DNA from: Sanderia malayensis
Taxonomy: Eukaryota > Cnidaria > Scyphozoa > Semaeostomeae > Pelagiidae
Assembly: GCA_013076295.1 (NCBI GenBank)
Contig: RQOL01000797.1
Span: 62,001 to 126,000, forward strand
Direction of reading: 5' to 3'
Length of the DNA stretch: 64,000 nt
Shown: piece after piece, positions 32,752 to 45,249 of the stretch
Numbering within the stretch: the first letter of the stretch is position 1
Layout of the letters: each line of letters begins with the position of its first letter
Position numbers and translations under genes: made by a program
The notes under the pieces: generated by a model
What the model saw: the letters and a program-made list of their open reading frames with translations, nothing else
Database searches by the model: none
What the model was told of the DNA's origin: nothing

Positions 32752-33645
32752 TGTCATGAGGTGTTTCTGTTAAGAATTCCACCCCAGAGCTGGGGACGGT
32801 AACCAGAAACTCAGTAGGCGATGTCTCACTAAGCAATGGTGCTGTACGCTAAGGTTTCGACCAGAGAATCAAAGTTCTTGCGGCAAAATGTATCAATAGA
32901 ATATAATCAGTTGAGCTCCCAACACTGAGCTCAACGAGCTAAAACTGAGCAACGATAATAGGTTTTACAGAGTATTTAAAACTAGATAACACATGTTACA
33001 CAAGCGTGGTTACATGTAAAATACCCTGTACTTCAACACCCATGAAGAACAGAAGCCCTGAACACGTTGGTGGCTTCAACGCGCTCCACTGGCTCTATAC
33101 ATCTAGGCGCGAAGATAACCTGGGCCTCGTGCACGTACGTTGCACAGAAGCCATAATTAAGTACCTAAAATTCTATTGTTTGTTAATTAACTGCGCATAT
33201 CCAAGCACATCTCGGTGTCGACGTAATCTTTAAGTATTCTTCATAATATAGTCCACGTAGCTTCAATAACAATGAAGGACATCTCGGTGTCGACGTAATA
33301 TTCAAACTTCAATCTTCAAATTCTCTAAATCTTCGTAATATCGTATAATTCTTCATAATTCTTCATAATTCTTCATAATTCTTCATAATTTTTTATAATT
33401 TTTCATAATTCTTTATAATCTTCATAATCATGGTAATTCTTTATAATCGTAATATTTCTTCGTAATCTTCGTATTTCTTTATAATCTTCATAATTAGTCG
33501 TAGTACAAAATTCACCTGCAACTCGTTGCAATTCGATACGTGAATTGTTGCCGCTCGCAATAGTCAAATATAATAATAATAACAATAATGAAATAGCCGC
33601 TACAATGATAATAATAATAATGGTAGTCAGATGGGCCCCATGACA
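32752..33645 (-). mobile_element. 5' LTR of the large element, complete
   Basis: The LTR is 894 bp with perfect 7-bp inverted ends (TGTCATG and CATGACA). It contains an ATTCTTCATA simple-repeat tract near 33345-33400. The inner edge is fixed by the primer site and the outer edge by the match to the other LTR, which ends at the same CATGACA. Confidence 0.9.
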
Positions 33646-33871
33646 CATCTTGGATAACAAAAAAGCGTTCTATCCAGTAATAGGAATTTCTCAACTTTTA
33701 GCCAATGCGGGCACTACCATGCCGAAATGACAATTGCGAGAAATTATAATACCCCCACCGGGGCTTATCTGCGACTAGGGACTTAACCAAAAATTTTCCG
33801 TAAGTGACTATTCAAATCGTTTAGCACTCAGGATCATGAATGTAACATCAAAGCTTTTAAAAAAAACGTTA
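33646..33871. other. Spacer right of the large element
   Basis: No gene or repeat recognised. Confidence 0.3.
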
Positions 33872-34386
33872 CCGTAAATCCTCGAATTGCCCCTTTTGAA
33901 TAAGCCCCCCTCGAATCAGCGCCCATCCTAGGACTACAAGTTGTTAATAAGCCCCCCTCTAATAAGCCCCCACCCCAAGCATGCTGATATTTGCTCTCTG
34001 AGGTTCCCAATGGCGTTTTATTGAGTTATGCCATAAAAAATCCATGCCTTTGGACATTTAATGCTCATAAAAATTTTATAGATAATAATATACGAGGTCT
34101 TTAAACAATGTTTTTGTTGCGTACAGCGAGTTCGAGAAGGTTTTGTTTTTCTAGCAGTTTTTCACCAATATCTGAGCATGTTTCTGATTATATGTGTATG
34201 CTAAATGCTTCGCTGGAACAACTAAACCAATTCCCTGTGTTCTTTTCCCAGTAACAACACCAATTTTTGTGCCATATTTCAGATAACTTTATAAGCCCCC
34301 CTTCGAATAAGCCCCTTCGAATAAGTCCCCCCCTGAAAATGTCAAAAATAAATAAGCCCTCTGAGGGCTAACTTGAGGATTTACGG
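33872..34386. mobile_element. MITE-like element with CCGTAAATCCTCGAA termini and TA duplication
   Basis: The ends CCGTAAATCCTCGAA and TTGAGGATTTACGG are inverted copies, flanked by TA on both sides (33870-33871, 34387-34388). Next to both ends lie GCCCCCCTCGAATAA-type runs, as in the element at 7160-7483. TA duplications fit Tc1/mariner-type mobilisation. There is no coding sequence. Confidence 0.7.
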
Positions 34387-34530
34387 TAATCTGCACGAAA
34401 CCCCTCCACGCCCGCACGCACCCCTAATGTGTGTCCCTGCACAGACCGATAGCCGAAAATTCACACTCATATGCCTTTTTTGACATCGAGTTTGACTCAT
34501 TCAATCCTTATTTGTTCCATATTATTGACT

Positions 34531-37500
34531 ACTAGGGGTCATCACTCGCTTCGCTCGTTCGCCCCAGCCCGTCAAGTAAAAGAAGCTTAATCTGGTTGGC
34601 GCACTTCGTGCGTTGCATTCGCTTCGCTCATGCCTCTTTCAACCCCACGCACAATGGGTTAGCTCGCTGCGCTCGCCTGTCTATCTATTATCAAGAAACA
34701 TTGACTAATAGGGCGCACTTCGTGCGCTGCATTCGCTTCGCTCATGCCTCTTTCAACCCCACGTACAATGGGTTAGCTCGCTGCGCTCGCCTGTCTATCT
34801 ATTATCAAGAAACATTGACTGATAGGGCGCACTTCGTGCGCTGCATTCGCTTCGCTCATGCCTCTTTCAACCCCACGTACAATGGGTTAGCTCGCTGCGC
34901 CCGCCTGTCTATCTATTATCAAGAAACATTGACTGATTGTGCGCACTTCGTGCGCTGCATTTGCTTCGCTCATGCCCCTTTCAACCCCACTTACAATGGG
35001 TTAGCTCGCTGCGCTCGCCTGTCTATCTATTATAAAGAAACATTGATTGATAGGGCGCACTTCGTGCGCTGCATTCGCTTTGCTCATGCCTCTTTTCACC
35101 CCACGTACAATGGGTTAGCTCGCTGCGCTCGCCTGTCTATCTATTATCAAGAAACATTGACTGATAGGGCGCACTTCGTGCGCTGCATTCGCTTCGCTCA
35201 TGCCCCTTTCAACCCCACTTACAATGGGTTAGCTCGCTGCGCTCGCCTGTCTATCTATTATAAAGAAACATTGATTGATAGGGCGCACTTCGTGCGCTGC
35301 ATTCACTTTGCTCATGCCTCTTTTCACCCCACGTACAATGGGTTAGCTCGCTGCGCTCGCCTGTCTATCTATTATCAAGAAACATTGACTGATAGGGCGC
35401 ACTTCGTGTGCTGCATTTGTTTCGCTCATGCCCCTTTCAACCCCACATACAATGGGTTAGCTCGCTGCGCTCGCCTGTCTATCTATTATAAAGAAACATT
35501 GATTGATAGGGCGCACTTCGTGCGCTGCATTCGCTTTGCTCATGCCTCTTTTCACACCACGTACAATGGGTTAGCTCGCTGCGCTCGCCTGTCTATCTAT
35601 TATCAAGAAACATTGACTGATAGGGCGCACTTTGTGCGCTGCATTCGCTTCGCTCATGCCCCTTTCAACCCCATTTACAATGGGTTAGCTCGCTGCGCTC
35701 GCCTGTCTATCTATTATAAAGAAACATTGATTGATAGGGCGCACTTCGTGCGCTGCATTCGCTTTGCTCATGCCTCTTTTCACCCCACGTACAATGGATT
35801 AGCTCGCTGCGCTCGCCTGTCTATCTATTATCAAGAAACATTGACTGATAGGGCGCACTTTGTGCGCTGCATTCGCTTCGCTCATGCCCCTTTCAACCCC
35901 ACTTACAATGGGCTAGCTCGCTGCACTCGCCTGTCTATCTATTATAAAGAAACATTGATTGATAGGGCGCACTTCGTGCGCTGCATTCGCTTTGCTCATG
36001 CCTCTTTTCACCCCACGTACAATGGGTTAGCTCGCTGCGCTCGCCTGTCTATCTATTATCAAGAAACAATGACTGATAGGGCGCACTTCGTGTGCTGCAT
36101 TTGTTTCGCTCATGCCCCTTTCAACCCCACTTACAATGGGTTAGCTCGCTGCGCTCGCCTGTCTATCTATTATAAAGAAACATTGATTGATAGGGCGCAC
36201 TTCGTGCGCTGCATTCGCTTTGCTCATGCCTCTTTTCACCCCACGTACAATGGGTTAGCTCGCTGCGCTCGCCTGTCTATCTATTATCAAGAAACATTGA
36301 CTGATAGGGCGCACTTTGTGCGCTGCATTCGCTTCGCTCATGCCCCTTTCAACCCCATTTACAATGGGTTAGCTCGCTGCGCTCGCCTGTCTATCTATTA
36401 TAAAGAAACATTGATTGATAGGGCGCACTTCGCGCGCTGCATTCGCTTTGCTCATGCCTCTTTTCACCCCACGTACAATGGGTTAGCTCGCTGCGCTCGC
36501 CTGTCTATCTATTATCAAGAAACATTGACTGATAGGGCGCACTTCGTGCGCTGCATTCGCTTCGCTCATGCCTCTTTCAACCCCACGTACAATGGGTTAG
36601 CTCGCTGCGCTTGCCTGTCTATCTATTATCAAGAAACATTGACTAATAGGGCGCACTTCGTGCGCTGCATTCGCTTCGCTCATTCCTCTTTCAACCCCAC
36701 GTACAATGGGTTAGCTCGCTGCGCTCGCCTGTCTATCTATTATCAAGAAACATTGACTGATTGTGCGCACTTCGTGCGCTGCATTTGCTTCGCTCATGCC
36801 CCTTTCAACCCCACTTACAATGGGTTAGCTCGCTGCGCTCGCCTGTCTATCTATTATAAAGAAACATTGATTGATAGGGCGCACTTTGTGCGCTGCATTC
36901 GCTTCGCTCATGCCCCTTTCAACCCCACTTACAATGGGTTAGCTCGCTGCGCTCGCCTGTCTATCTATTATAAAGAAACATTGGTTGATAGGGCGCACTT
37001 CGTGCGCTGCATTCGCTTTGCTCATGCCTCTTTTCACCCCACGTACAATGGGTTAGCTCGCTGCGCTCGCCTGTCTATCTATTATCAAGAAACATTGACT
37101 GATAGGGCGCACTTCGTGTGCTGCATTTGCTTCGCTGATGCCCCTTTCAACCCCACTTACAATGGGTTAGCTCGCTGCGCTCGCCGGTCTATCTGTTATA
37201 AAGAAACATTGATTGATAGGGCGCACTTCGTGCGCTGCATTCGCTTCGCTCATGCCCCTTTCAACCCCACTTACAATGGGTTAGCTCGCTGCGCTCGCCT
37301 GTCTATCTATTATAAAGAAACATTGATTGATAGGGCGCACTTCATGCGCTGCATTCGCTTTGCTCATGCCTCTTTTCACCCCACGTACAATGGGTTAGCT
37401 CGCTGCGCTCGCCTGTCTATCTATTATCAAGAAACATTGACTGATAGGGCGCACTTTGTGCGCTGCATTCGCTTCGCTCATGCCCCTTTCAACCCCATTT

Positions 37501-40500
37501 ACAATGGGTTAGCTCGCTGCGCTCGCCTGTCTATCTATTATAAAGAAACATTGATTGATAGGGCGCACTTCGTGCGCTGCATTCGCTTTGCTCATGCCTC
37601 TTTTCACCCCACGTACAATGGATTAGCTCGCTGCGCTCGCCTGTCTATCTATTATCAAGAAACATTGACTGATAGGGCGCACTTTGTGCGCTGCATTCGC
37701 TTCGCTCATGCCCCTTTCAACCCCACTTACAATGGGCTAGCTCGCTGCACTCGCCTGTCTATCTATTATAAAGAAACATTGATTGATAGGGCGCACTTCG
37801 TGCGCTGCATTCGCTTTGCTCATGCCTCTTTTCACCCCACGTACAATGGGTTAGCTCGCTGCGCTCGCCTGTCTATCTATTATCAAGAAACAATGACTGA
37901 TAGGGCGCACTTCGTGTGCTGCATTGTTTCGCTCATGCCCTTTCAACCCCACTTACAATGGGTTAGCTCGCTGCGCTCGCCTGTCTATCTATTATAAGAA
38001 ACATTGATTGATAGGGCGCACTTCGTGCGCTGCATTCGCTTTGCTCATGCCTCTTTCACCCACGTACAATGGGTTAGCTCGCTGCGCTCGCCTGTCTATC
38101 TATTATCAAGAAACATTGACTGATAGGGCGCACTTTGTGCGCTGCATTCGCTTCGCTCATGCCCTTTCAACCCCATTTACAATGGGTTAGCTCGCTGCGC
38201 TCGCCTGTCTATCTATTATAAAGAAACATTGATTGATAGGGCGCACTTCGTGCGCTGCATTCGCTTTGCTCATGCCTCTTTTAACCCCACGTACAATGGG
38301 TTAGCTCGCTGCGCTCGCCTGTCTATCTATTATCAAGAAACATTGACTGATAGGGCGCACTTCGTGCGCTGCATTCGCTTCGCTCATGCCTCTTTCAACC
38401 CCACGTACAATGGGTTAGCTCGCTGCGCTCGCCTGTCTATCTATTATCAAGAAACATTGACTGATAGGGCGCACTTCGTGCGCTGCATTCGCTTCGCTCA
38501 TGCCTCTTTCAACCCCACGTACAATGGGTTAGCTCGCTGCGCTCGCCTGTCTATCTATTATCAAGAAACATTGACTGATAGGGCGCACTTCGTGCGCTGC
38601 ATTTGCTTCGCTCATGCCCTTTCAACCCCACTTACAATGGATTAGCTCGCTGCGCTCGCCTGTCTATCTATTATGAAGAAACATTGATTGATAGGGCGCA
38701 CTTTGTCCCCTGCATTCACTTCGCTTATGCCTCTTTCAACCCCACGTACAATGGGTTAGCTCGCTGCGCTCGCCTGTCTATCTATTATAAGAAACATTGA
38801 CTGATAGGGCGCACTTCGTGCGCTGCATTCGCTTTGCTCATGCCTCTTTCAACCCCACGTACAATGGGTTAGCTCGCTGCGCTCGCCTGTCTATCTATTA
38901 TCAAGAAACATTGACTGATAGGGCGCACTTCGTGCGCTGCATTCGCTTCGCTCATGCCCTTTCAACCCCACTACAATGGGTTAGCTCGCTGCGCTCGCCT
39001 GTCTATCTTTATAAAGAAACATTGATGATAGGGCGCACTTCGTGCGCTGCATTCGCTTCGCTCATGCCCTTTCAACCCCACTACAATGGGTTAGCTCGCT
39101 GCGCTCGCCTGTCTATCTATTATAAGAAACATTGATTGATAGGGCGCACTTCTGCGCTGCATTCGCTTTGCTCATGCCTCTTTCACCCACGTACAATGGG
39201 TTAGCTCGCTGCGCTCGCCTGTCTATCTATTATCAAGAAACATTGACTGATAGGGCGCACTTCGTGCGCTGCATTCGCTTCGCTCATGCCCTTTCAACCC
39301 CACTTACAATGGGTTAGCTCGCTGCGCTCGCCTGTCTATCTATTATAAAGAACATTGATTGATAGGGCGCACTTCGTGCGCTGCATTCGCTTTGCTCATG
39401 CCTCTTTTCACCCCACGTACAATGGGTTAGCTCGCTGCGCTCGCCTGTCTATCTATTATCAAGAAACATTGACTGATAGGGCGCACTTCGTGCGCTGCAT
39501 TCGCTTCGCTCATGCCCCTTTCAACCCCACTTACAATGGGTTAGCTCGCTGCGCTCGCCTGTCTATCTATTATAAGAAACATTGATTGATAGGGCGCACT
39601 TCGTGCGCTGCATTCGCTTTGCTCATGCCTCTTTCACCCCACGTACAATGGGTTAGCTCGCTGCGCTCGCCTGTCTATCTATTATCAAGAAACATTGACT
39701 GATAGGGCGCACTTCGTGCGCTGCATTCGCTTCGCTCATGCCCTTTCAACCCCACTTACAATGGGTTAGCTCGCTGCGCTCGCCTGTCTATCTATTATCA
39801 AGAAACATTGATGATAGGGCGCACTTCGTGCGCTGCATTCGCTTTGCTCATGCCTCTTTCACCCCACGTACAATGGGTTAGCTCGCTGCGCTCGCCTGTC
39901 TATCTATTATCAAGAAACATTGACTGATAGGGCGCACTTCGTGCGCTGCATTCGCTTCGCTCATGCCCTTTCAACCCACGTACAATGGGTTAGCTCGCTG
40001 CGCTCGCCTGTCTATCTATTATAAAGAAACATTGATGATAGGGCGCACTTCGGCGCTGCATTCGCTTCGCTCATGCCTCTTTCAACCCCACGTACAATGG
40101 GTTAGCTCGCTGCGCTCGCCTGTCTATCTATTATCAAGAAACATTGACTGATAGGGCGCACTTCGTGCGCTGCATTCGCTTCGCTCATGCCTCTTTCAAC
40201 CCCACGTACAATGGGTTAGCTCGCTGCGCTCGCCTGTCTATCTATTATCAAGAAACATTGACTATAGGGCGCACTTCGTGCGCTGCATTCGCTTCGCTCA
40301 TGCCTCTTTCAACCCCACGTACAATGGGTTAGCTCGCTGCGCTCGCCTGTCTATCTATTATCAAGAAACATTGACTGATGGGCGCACTTCGTGCGCTGCA
40401 TTCGCTTCGCTCATGCCTCTTTCAACCCCACGTACAATGGGTTAGCTCGCTGCGCTCGCCTGTCTATCTATTATGAAGAAACATTGACTGATAGGGCGCA

Positions 40501-42770
40501 CTTTGTGCGCTGCATTCGCTTCGCTCATGCCTCTTTCAACCCCACGTACAATGGGTTAGCTCGCTGCGCTCGCCTGTCTATCTATTATGAAGAAACATTG
40601 ATGATAGGGCGCACTTCGTGCGCTGCATTCGCTCGCTCATGCCTCTTTCACCCCACGTACAATGGGTTAGCTCGCTGCGCTCGCCTGTCTATCTATTATC
40701 AAGAAACATTGACTGATAGGGCGCACTTCGTGCGCTGCATTGCTTCGCTCATGCCCCTTTCAACCCCACTTACAATGGGTTAGCTCGCTGCGCTCGCCTG
40801 TCTATCTATTATAAGAAACATTGATTGATAGGGCGCACTTCGTGCGCTGCATTCGCTTCGCTCATGCCCTTTCAACCCCACTTACAATGGGTTAGCTCGC
40901 TGCGCTCGCCTGTCTATCTATTATAAGAAACATTGATGATAGGGCGCACTTCGTGCGCTGCATTCGCTTTGCTCATGCCTCTTTCAACCCCACGTACAAT
41001 GGGTTAGCTCGCTGCGCTCGCCTGTCTATCTATTATCAAGAAACATTGACTGATAGGGCGCACTTCGTGCGCTGCATTCGCTTCGCTCATGCCCCTTTCA
41101 ACCCCACTTACAATGGGTTAGCTCGCTGCGCTCGCCTGTCTATCTATTATCAAGAAACATTGACTGATATGGCGCACTTCGTGCGCTGCATTCGCTTGCT
41201 CATGCCTCTTTCACCCCACGTACAATGGGTTAGCTCGCTGCGCTCGCCTGTCTATCTATTATCAAGAAACATTGACTGATAGGGCGCACTTCGTGCGCTG
41301 CATTCGCTTCGCTCATGCCCTTTCAACCCCACTACAATGGGTTAGCTCGCTGCGCTCGCCTGTCTATCTATTATCAAGAAACATTGACTGATAGGGCGCA
41401 CTTCGTGCGCTGCATTCGCTTCGCTCATGCCTCTTTCAACCCCACGTACAATGGGTTAGCTCGCTGCGCTCGCCTGTCTATCTATTATCAAGAAACATTG
41501 ACTGATACGGCGCACTTCGTGTGCTGCATTCGCTTCGCTCATGCCCTTTCAACCCCACGTACAATGGGTTAGCTCGCTGCGCTCGCCTGTCTATCTATTA
41601 TAAGAAACATTGATGATAGGCGCACTTCGTGCGCTGCATTCGCTTCGCTCATGCCTCTTTCAACCCCACGTACAATGGGTTAGCTCGCTGCGCTCGCCTG
41701 TCTATCTATTATCAAGAAACATTGACTGATAGGGCGCACTTGTGCGCTGCATTCGCTTCGCTCATGCCCCTTTCAACCCCACTTACAATGGGTTAGCTCG
41801 CTGCGCTCGCCTGTCTATCTATTATAAGAAACATTGATGATAGGGCGCACTTCGTGCGCTGCATTCGCTTTGCTCATGCCTCTTTCACCCCACGTACAAT
41901 GGGTTAGCTCGCTGCGCTCGCCTGTCTATCTATTATCAAGAAACATTGACTGATAGGCGCACTTCGTGTGCTGCATTCGCTTCGCTCATGCCCTTTCAAC
42001 CCCACTTACAATGGGTTAGCTCGCTGCGCTCGCCTGTCTATCTATTATCAAGAAACATTGACTGATAGGGCGCACTTCGTGCGCTGCATTCGCTTCGCTC
42101 ATGCCTCTTTCACCCCACGTACAATGGGTTAGCTCGCTGCGCTCGCCTGTCTATCTATTATCAAGAAACATTGACTGATAGGGCGCACTTCGTGCGCTGC
42201 ATTCGCTTCGCTCATGCCCTTTCAACCCCACTTACAATGGGTTAGCTCGCTGCGCTCGCCTGTCTATCTATTATCAAGAAACATTGATGATAGGGCGCAC
42301 TTCGTGCGCTGCATTCGCTTCGCTCATGCCTCTTTCAACCCCACGTACAATGGGTTAGCTCGCTGCGCTCGCCTGTCTATCTATTATCAAGAAACATTGA
42401 CTGATAGGCGCACTTCGTGGCTGCATTGCTTCGCTCATGCCCTTTCACCCCACTTACAATGGGTTAGCTCGCTGCGCTCGCCTGTCTATCTATTATAAGA
42501 AACATTGACTGATAGGGCGCACTTCGTGCGCTGCATTCGCTTCGCTCATGCCCTTTCAACCCACTACAATGGTTAGCTCGCCTGTCTATCTATATAAAAA
42601 CATTGATATAGGGCATTCGTGCCGCATCGCTCGCTCATGCTCTTTCACCCAGTACAATGTTACTCGCTGCGCTCGCCTGTCTATCTAATATCAAGAAACA
42701 TTGACTGGTAGGGCGCACTTCGTGCGCTGCATTCGCATCGCTCATGCCTCTGTCAACCCCACGTACAATG
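34531..42770 (+). repeat. 114-bp satellite array, about 72 units, with higher-order structure
   Basis: The array begins with a non-repeated lead (TAGGGGTCATCACTCGCTTC to GGTTGGCGCACTTCGTGCG) and then repeats a 114-bp unit head to tail. Each unit holds GCGCACTTCGTGCGC, CATTCGCTTCGCTCATGCC, TACAATGGGTTAGCTCGCTG and CTGTCTATCTATTATCAAG. Three unit types can be told apart by CCTCTTTCAACC, CCCCTTTCAACC with TATAAAG, and CCTCTTTTCACC. The last two often alternate as dimers. A 16-unit block (1824 bp) is duplicated. From about 37920 many units lose single bases in homopolymers, and the last unit or two (42560-42660) are badly degraded. The long open frame 34596-37997 is a product of a unit length divisible by three. 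Confidence 0.97.
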
Positions 42771-44226
42771 TTGTCTCCCAAGGATAAAGTAATACATTGT
42801 TATTGTGTCCCAGATCAGTCTATGAGGCAATAACATGACACAAAAGCTAATTAAATTACAATGTGATAGAAACTTACATAAACAGAATTCTCCTTTCATG
42901 AGTTTTTCAAGGATTTCTTTGACTTTCATGCATAGTGTGGTTAATGTTTGTTTCAGTCATTTGACATTTGCATGGTGTGAATAGCAAGTATTAGTGACAT
43001 TGACAGCTTCGGTTAATCACTTCAGTATTTGTTTCACTAAGAATCATATAGGAAAAAGGAAGAATTAATAATCAATGAAATGACGATATTATATTTATAG
43101 AATAATAGGACAACATGATAGTTGTGCAGGCATATTCATGAATAGCCCTTGTGGATTAGATGAAAAAAGATGTTGGAAATGCAAACTGAGTGAAAATCAT
43201 TTTCCACTGGTCTACGAATGCTTCATCCATCATCATTATTAAAAATAACAATAGTTTGATGAGGATGTCAATATATTTTTCTTGTGACACATGCATGGAG
43301 GCAATGAACAAAAGGAATCAATAAATTGGTAAATACTTCAAGAATTAGTTTAAATCCAAGCTAAGACTGGCAGGCACATGTAGTCAGGGCATAAAACATC
43401 TATTTCTGAAGCAAATAAACTATAAAGGTATCAAATAACTAATCAAAATTTTCGATTTCGTTGCAATAAGTTTCATGGCCTAACCAAAATTAAGATGGTT
43501 AAACAATTTGATGAAATGGAATTGGGAATAAGTTAAAAATCAAGTGTAAGTGTATTACCTGTAACATACATTGAAAATGTCCCCTGTAAATTTGGAAATA
43601 GTTTCCCAATTATAAGTTGTCCTGTTTGATGATCTTTTTGTGATGCAAAGCCAAGTTGTTTCAAATTCATATTTCAAAAGTTATCGTTGAGCATTGATGG
43701 AAAAGAGGCCAAAGTTTCTCAACGACCTCGTTTCAATGGCTGATAAAGGGCTATTATTGACGAAGAAGAAGAGCAGAAATGCATCTCATTAAGAACGCAC
43801 ATTGACGAAGCTCAGTAAATTAGAAGAGAGTAGATTAATCCTGCATTGTTTTTGCATATAATGTATTAGTACATAAACGGTAAAAAGTAAGTATCATTCA
43901 TGATAGCTCAAACTATGTGCTACACACAACTATAAAAAACTTTTGGCATACAATTTCATAAAGGAAAACATGAGCTTTAACATGCATGAATAAATATGTA
44001 CACATACTTCTGATGTCCATTTAATGTTCATGTTTTATAAATCGAATAGGAGCATGAATGAGAGATAATTTGTCCCGTCTGTAAATAGTATTGATTTCTT
44101 CATCATGTGGAGTGTTCAGCAATGTCGACAGCATTGTTCAATAGGAATTCATACTCGCGTGACAAACATTAATGCGTTTTCACCATTAAGTTTGGTAGTA
44201 GTAAAAAAAGAAGATTGCCGGTTACA
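42771..44226. other. AT-rich spacer without a supported gene
   Basis: No open frame, repeat family or RNA gene was recognised between the satellite array and the Helitron. Confidence 0.4.
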
Positions 44227-44829
44227 TTAGTTTAAAGCTCGAACACCAACTTCAAGGGGTAACCTTTGTTCGAGGTTTCCTTGTTCATGAAAACTGCAAT
44301 TCAAATTTAGAATACTAAATAATATCGGGTCATCTATAATGATATAATGAATAAGTAAATGAGTTAATTGGTTGAGAGGAGTGTAATCCAATGCTAATTA
44401 TTGTTAAAACAGTTATGGTTAATGGAGAGATTGCAGTTTTCACAGAGAAAAGGAAAGCCATACTCCCATAGGCAATATCGGAGAGCATGGCAAAGCATAT
44501 CTCTTCTGATACGGGTGCTACCGAGGACCCAGATCGTGTTGTTGCTGTTGGCGAACACCCCCGGACACTGGAGTGTTGTGAAAGTGTCCGGATCGTTCTT
44601 GGCGGATCTTATTGACTGGAGTGGCGAGGCAAACCAGCAATGTTCAAAGCTTTTAACCGCTTTGCTTTCTGAGTGTTGTGCTGATATCACAACAGGGAAC
44701 ATCACACTGTAATGCAATGCCGATCCGCTAGAACCACAATCTGAGCCCCGTAATTTGTCTTTGTGCATTTTGGTAGACTGACACCCTCTGTGAGCAACGC
44801 AATTTATGCTTAAAAGTTTGTGAAGACCT
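44227..44829 (-). other. 3' flank of the Helitron helicase gene, with a candidate terminus and a GC-richer block
   Basis: On the minus strand a 7-bp stem (CTCGAAC / GTTCGAG) is followed within about 10 bases by CTAA and then T. That is the layout of a Helitron 3' end (hairpin, CTRR, insertion before T), but the loop is long, so this is a weak candidate for the terminus at 44227. Between 44400 and 44720 lies a GC-richer block open on both strands, with a 9-bp stem (CCGGACACT / AGTGTCCGG, 44561-44591). I could not assign it. Confidence 0.3.
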
Positions 44830-45249
44830 TTACAGGACTTCTTGGAAGACAATGTTTTTTGTCTTCCTGTGTGTTTCCTCTAGGAGGAATACTTTGAGCC
44901 CGTCAAATGATGTTGCTCTTGACATGGCCACATATAACTGACCATGTGTGAACACGGGCTCAGGTAAATACAAACCAACATACCTGAGAGATTGTCCCTG
45001 TGCCTTATTGATAGTAAGGCAGTATGCTAGTCTGACTGGAAATTGCCGTCGCTTGATGTTGAACGGCATCTCCGTGTCTTGTGTTGTCAATGTTATTCTG
45101 GGAATCATGACCTGCTGGCCTCTGTGTTCCTTCGTGGTGATCTCTGCTGTGATCACGTTACGTCGGAGATGGCGTATAATAAGTCTAGTGCCGTTGCAAA
45201 GACCTTTCTTTGGATTTAGATTCCTTAGACGAATTATTGTTGCACCAAC
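44830..45249 (-). pseudogene. Helitron helicase, last exon (PIF1 C-terminal motifs)
   Basis: The exon starts after CTCTTTGTTTAAG with VGATIIRLRNLNPKKGLC and continues to RRQFPVRLAYCLTINKAQGQ and HGQLYVAMSRATS. These are helicase motifs of the PIF1 family near the C terminus. It ends at a stop at 44830. The preceding exon ends at KLKL/K-type sequence (at 51341), and joining restores frame. Confidence 0.9.

Larger units (their letters stand above)
14221..33645 (-). mobile_element. Large Ty3/gypsy-like element with chromodomain and env-like gene, carrying three nested insertions
   Basis: In minus orientation the order is LTR (32752-33645), primer-binding site, gag with a zinc knuckle, protease, RT, RNase H, integrase, chromodomain, env-like glycoprotein, polypurine tract, LTR (14221-14878). 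Integrase after RNase H places it in the Ty3/gypsy order. Three insertions lie inside: 16432-21785, 23453-26568 and 26731-28464. Subtracting them leaves an element of about 9.2 kb. In-frame stops in gag, pol and integrase and internal deletions show that it is inactive. It is an old copy of an endogenous retrovirus-like element. Confidence 0.85.

Noticed and set aside
34596..37997. A 1133-codon open frame made of 38-residue repeats
   Set aside because: The unit is 114 bp (3 x 38) and one frame of the unit lacks a stop, so all copies are open by arithmetic. The frame breaks wherever a unit loses a base, and the same satellite exists elsewhere as non-coding copies.
34531..42770. CRISPR-like array
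   Set aside because: There are no unique spacers, the units are contiguous satellites, and the genome is eukaryotic.
44394..44852. 152-codon minus-strand frame and 103-codon plus-strand frame
   Set aside because: They overlap each other and the helicase C terminus, with no domain, start context or splice support; kept only as an unexplained island.
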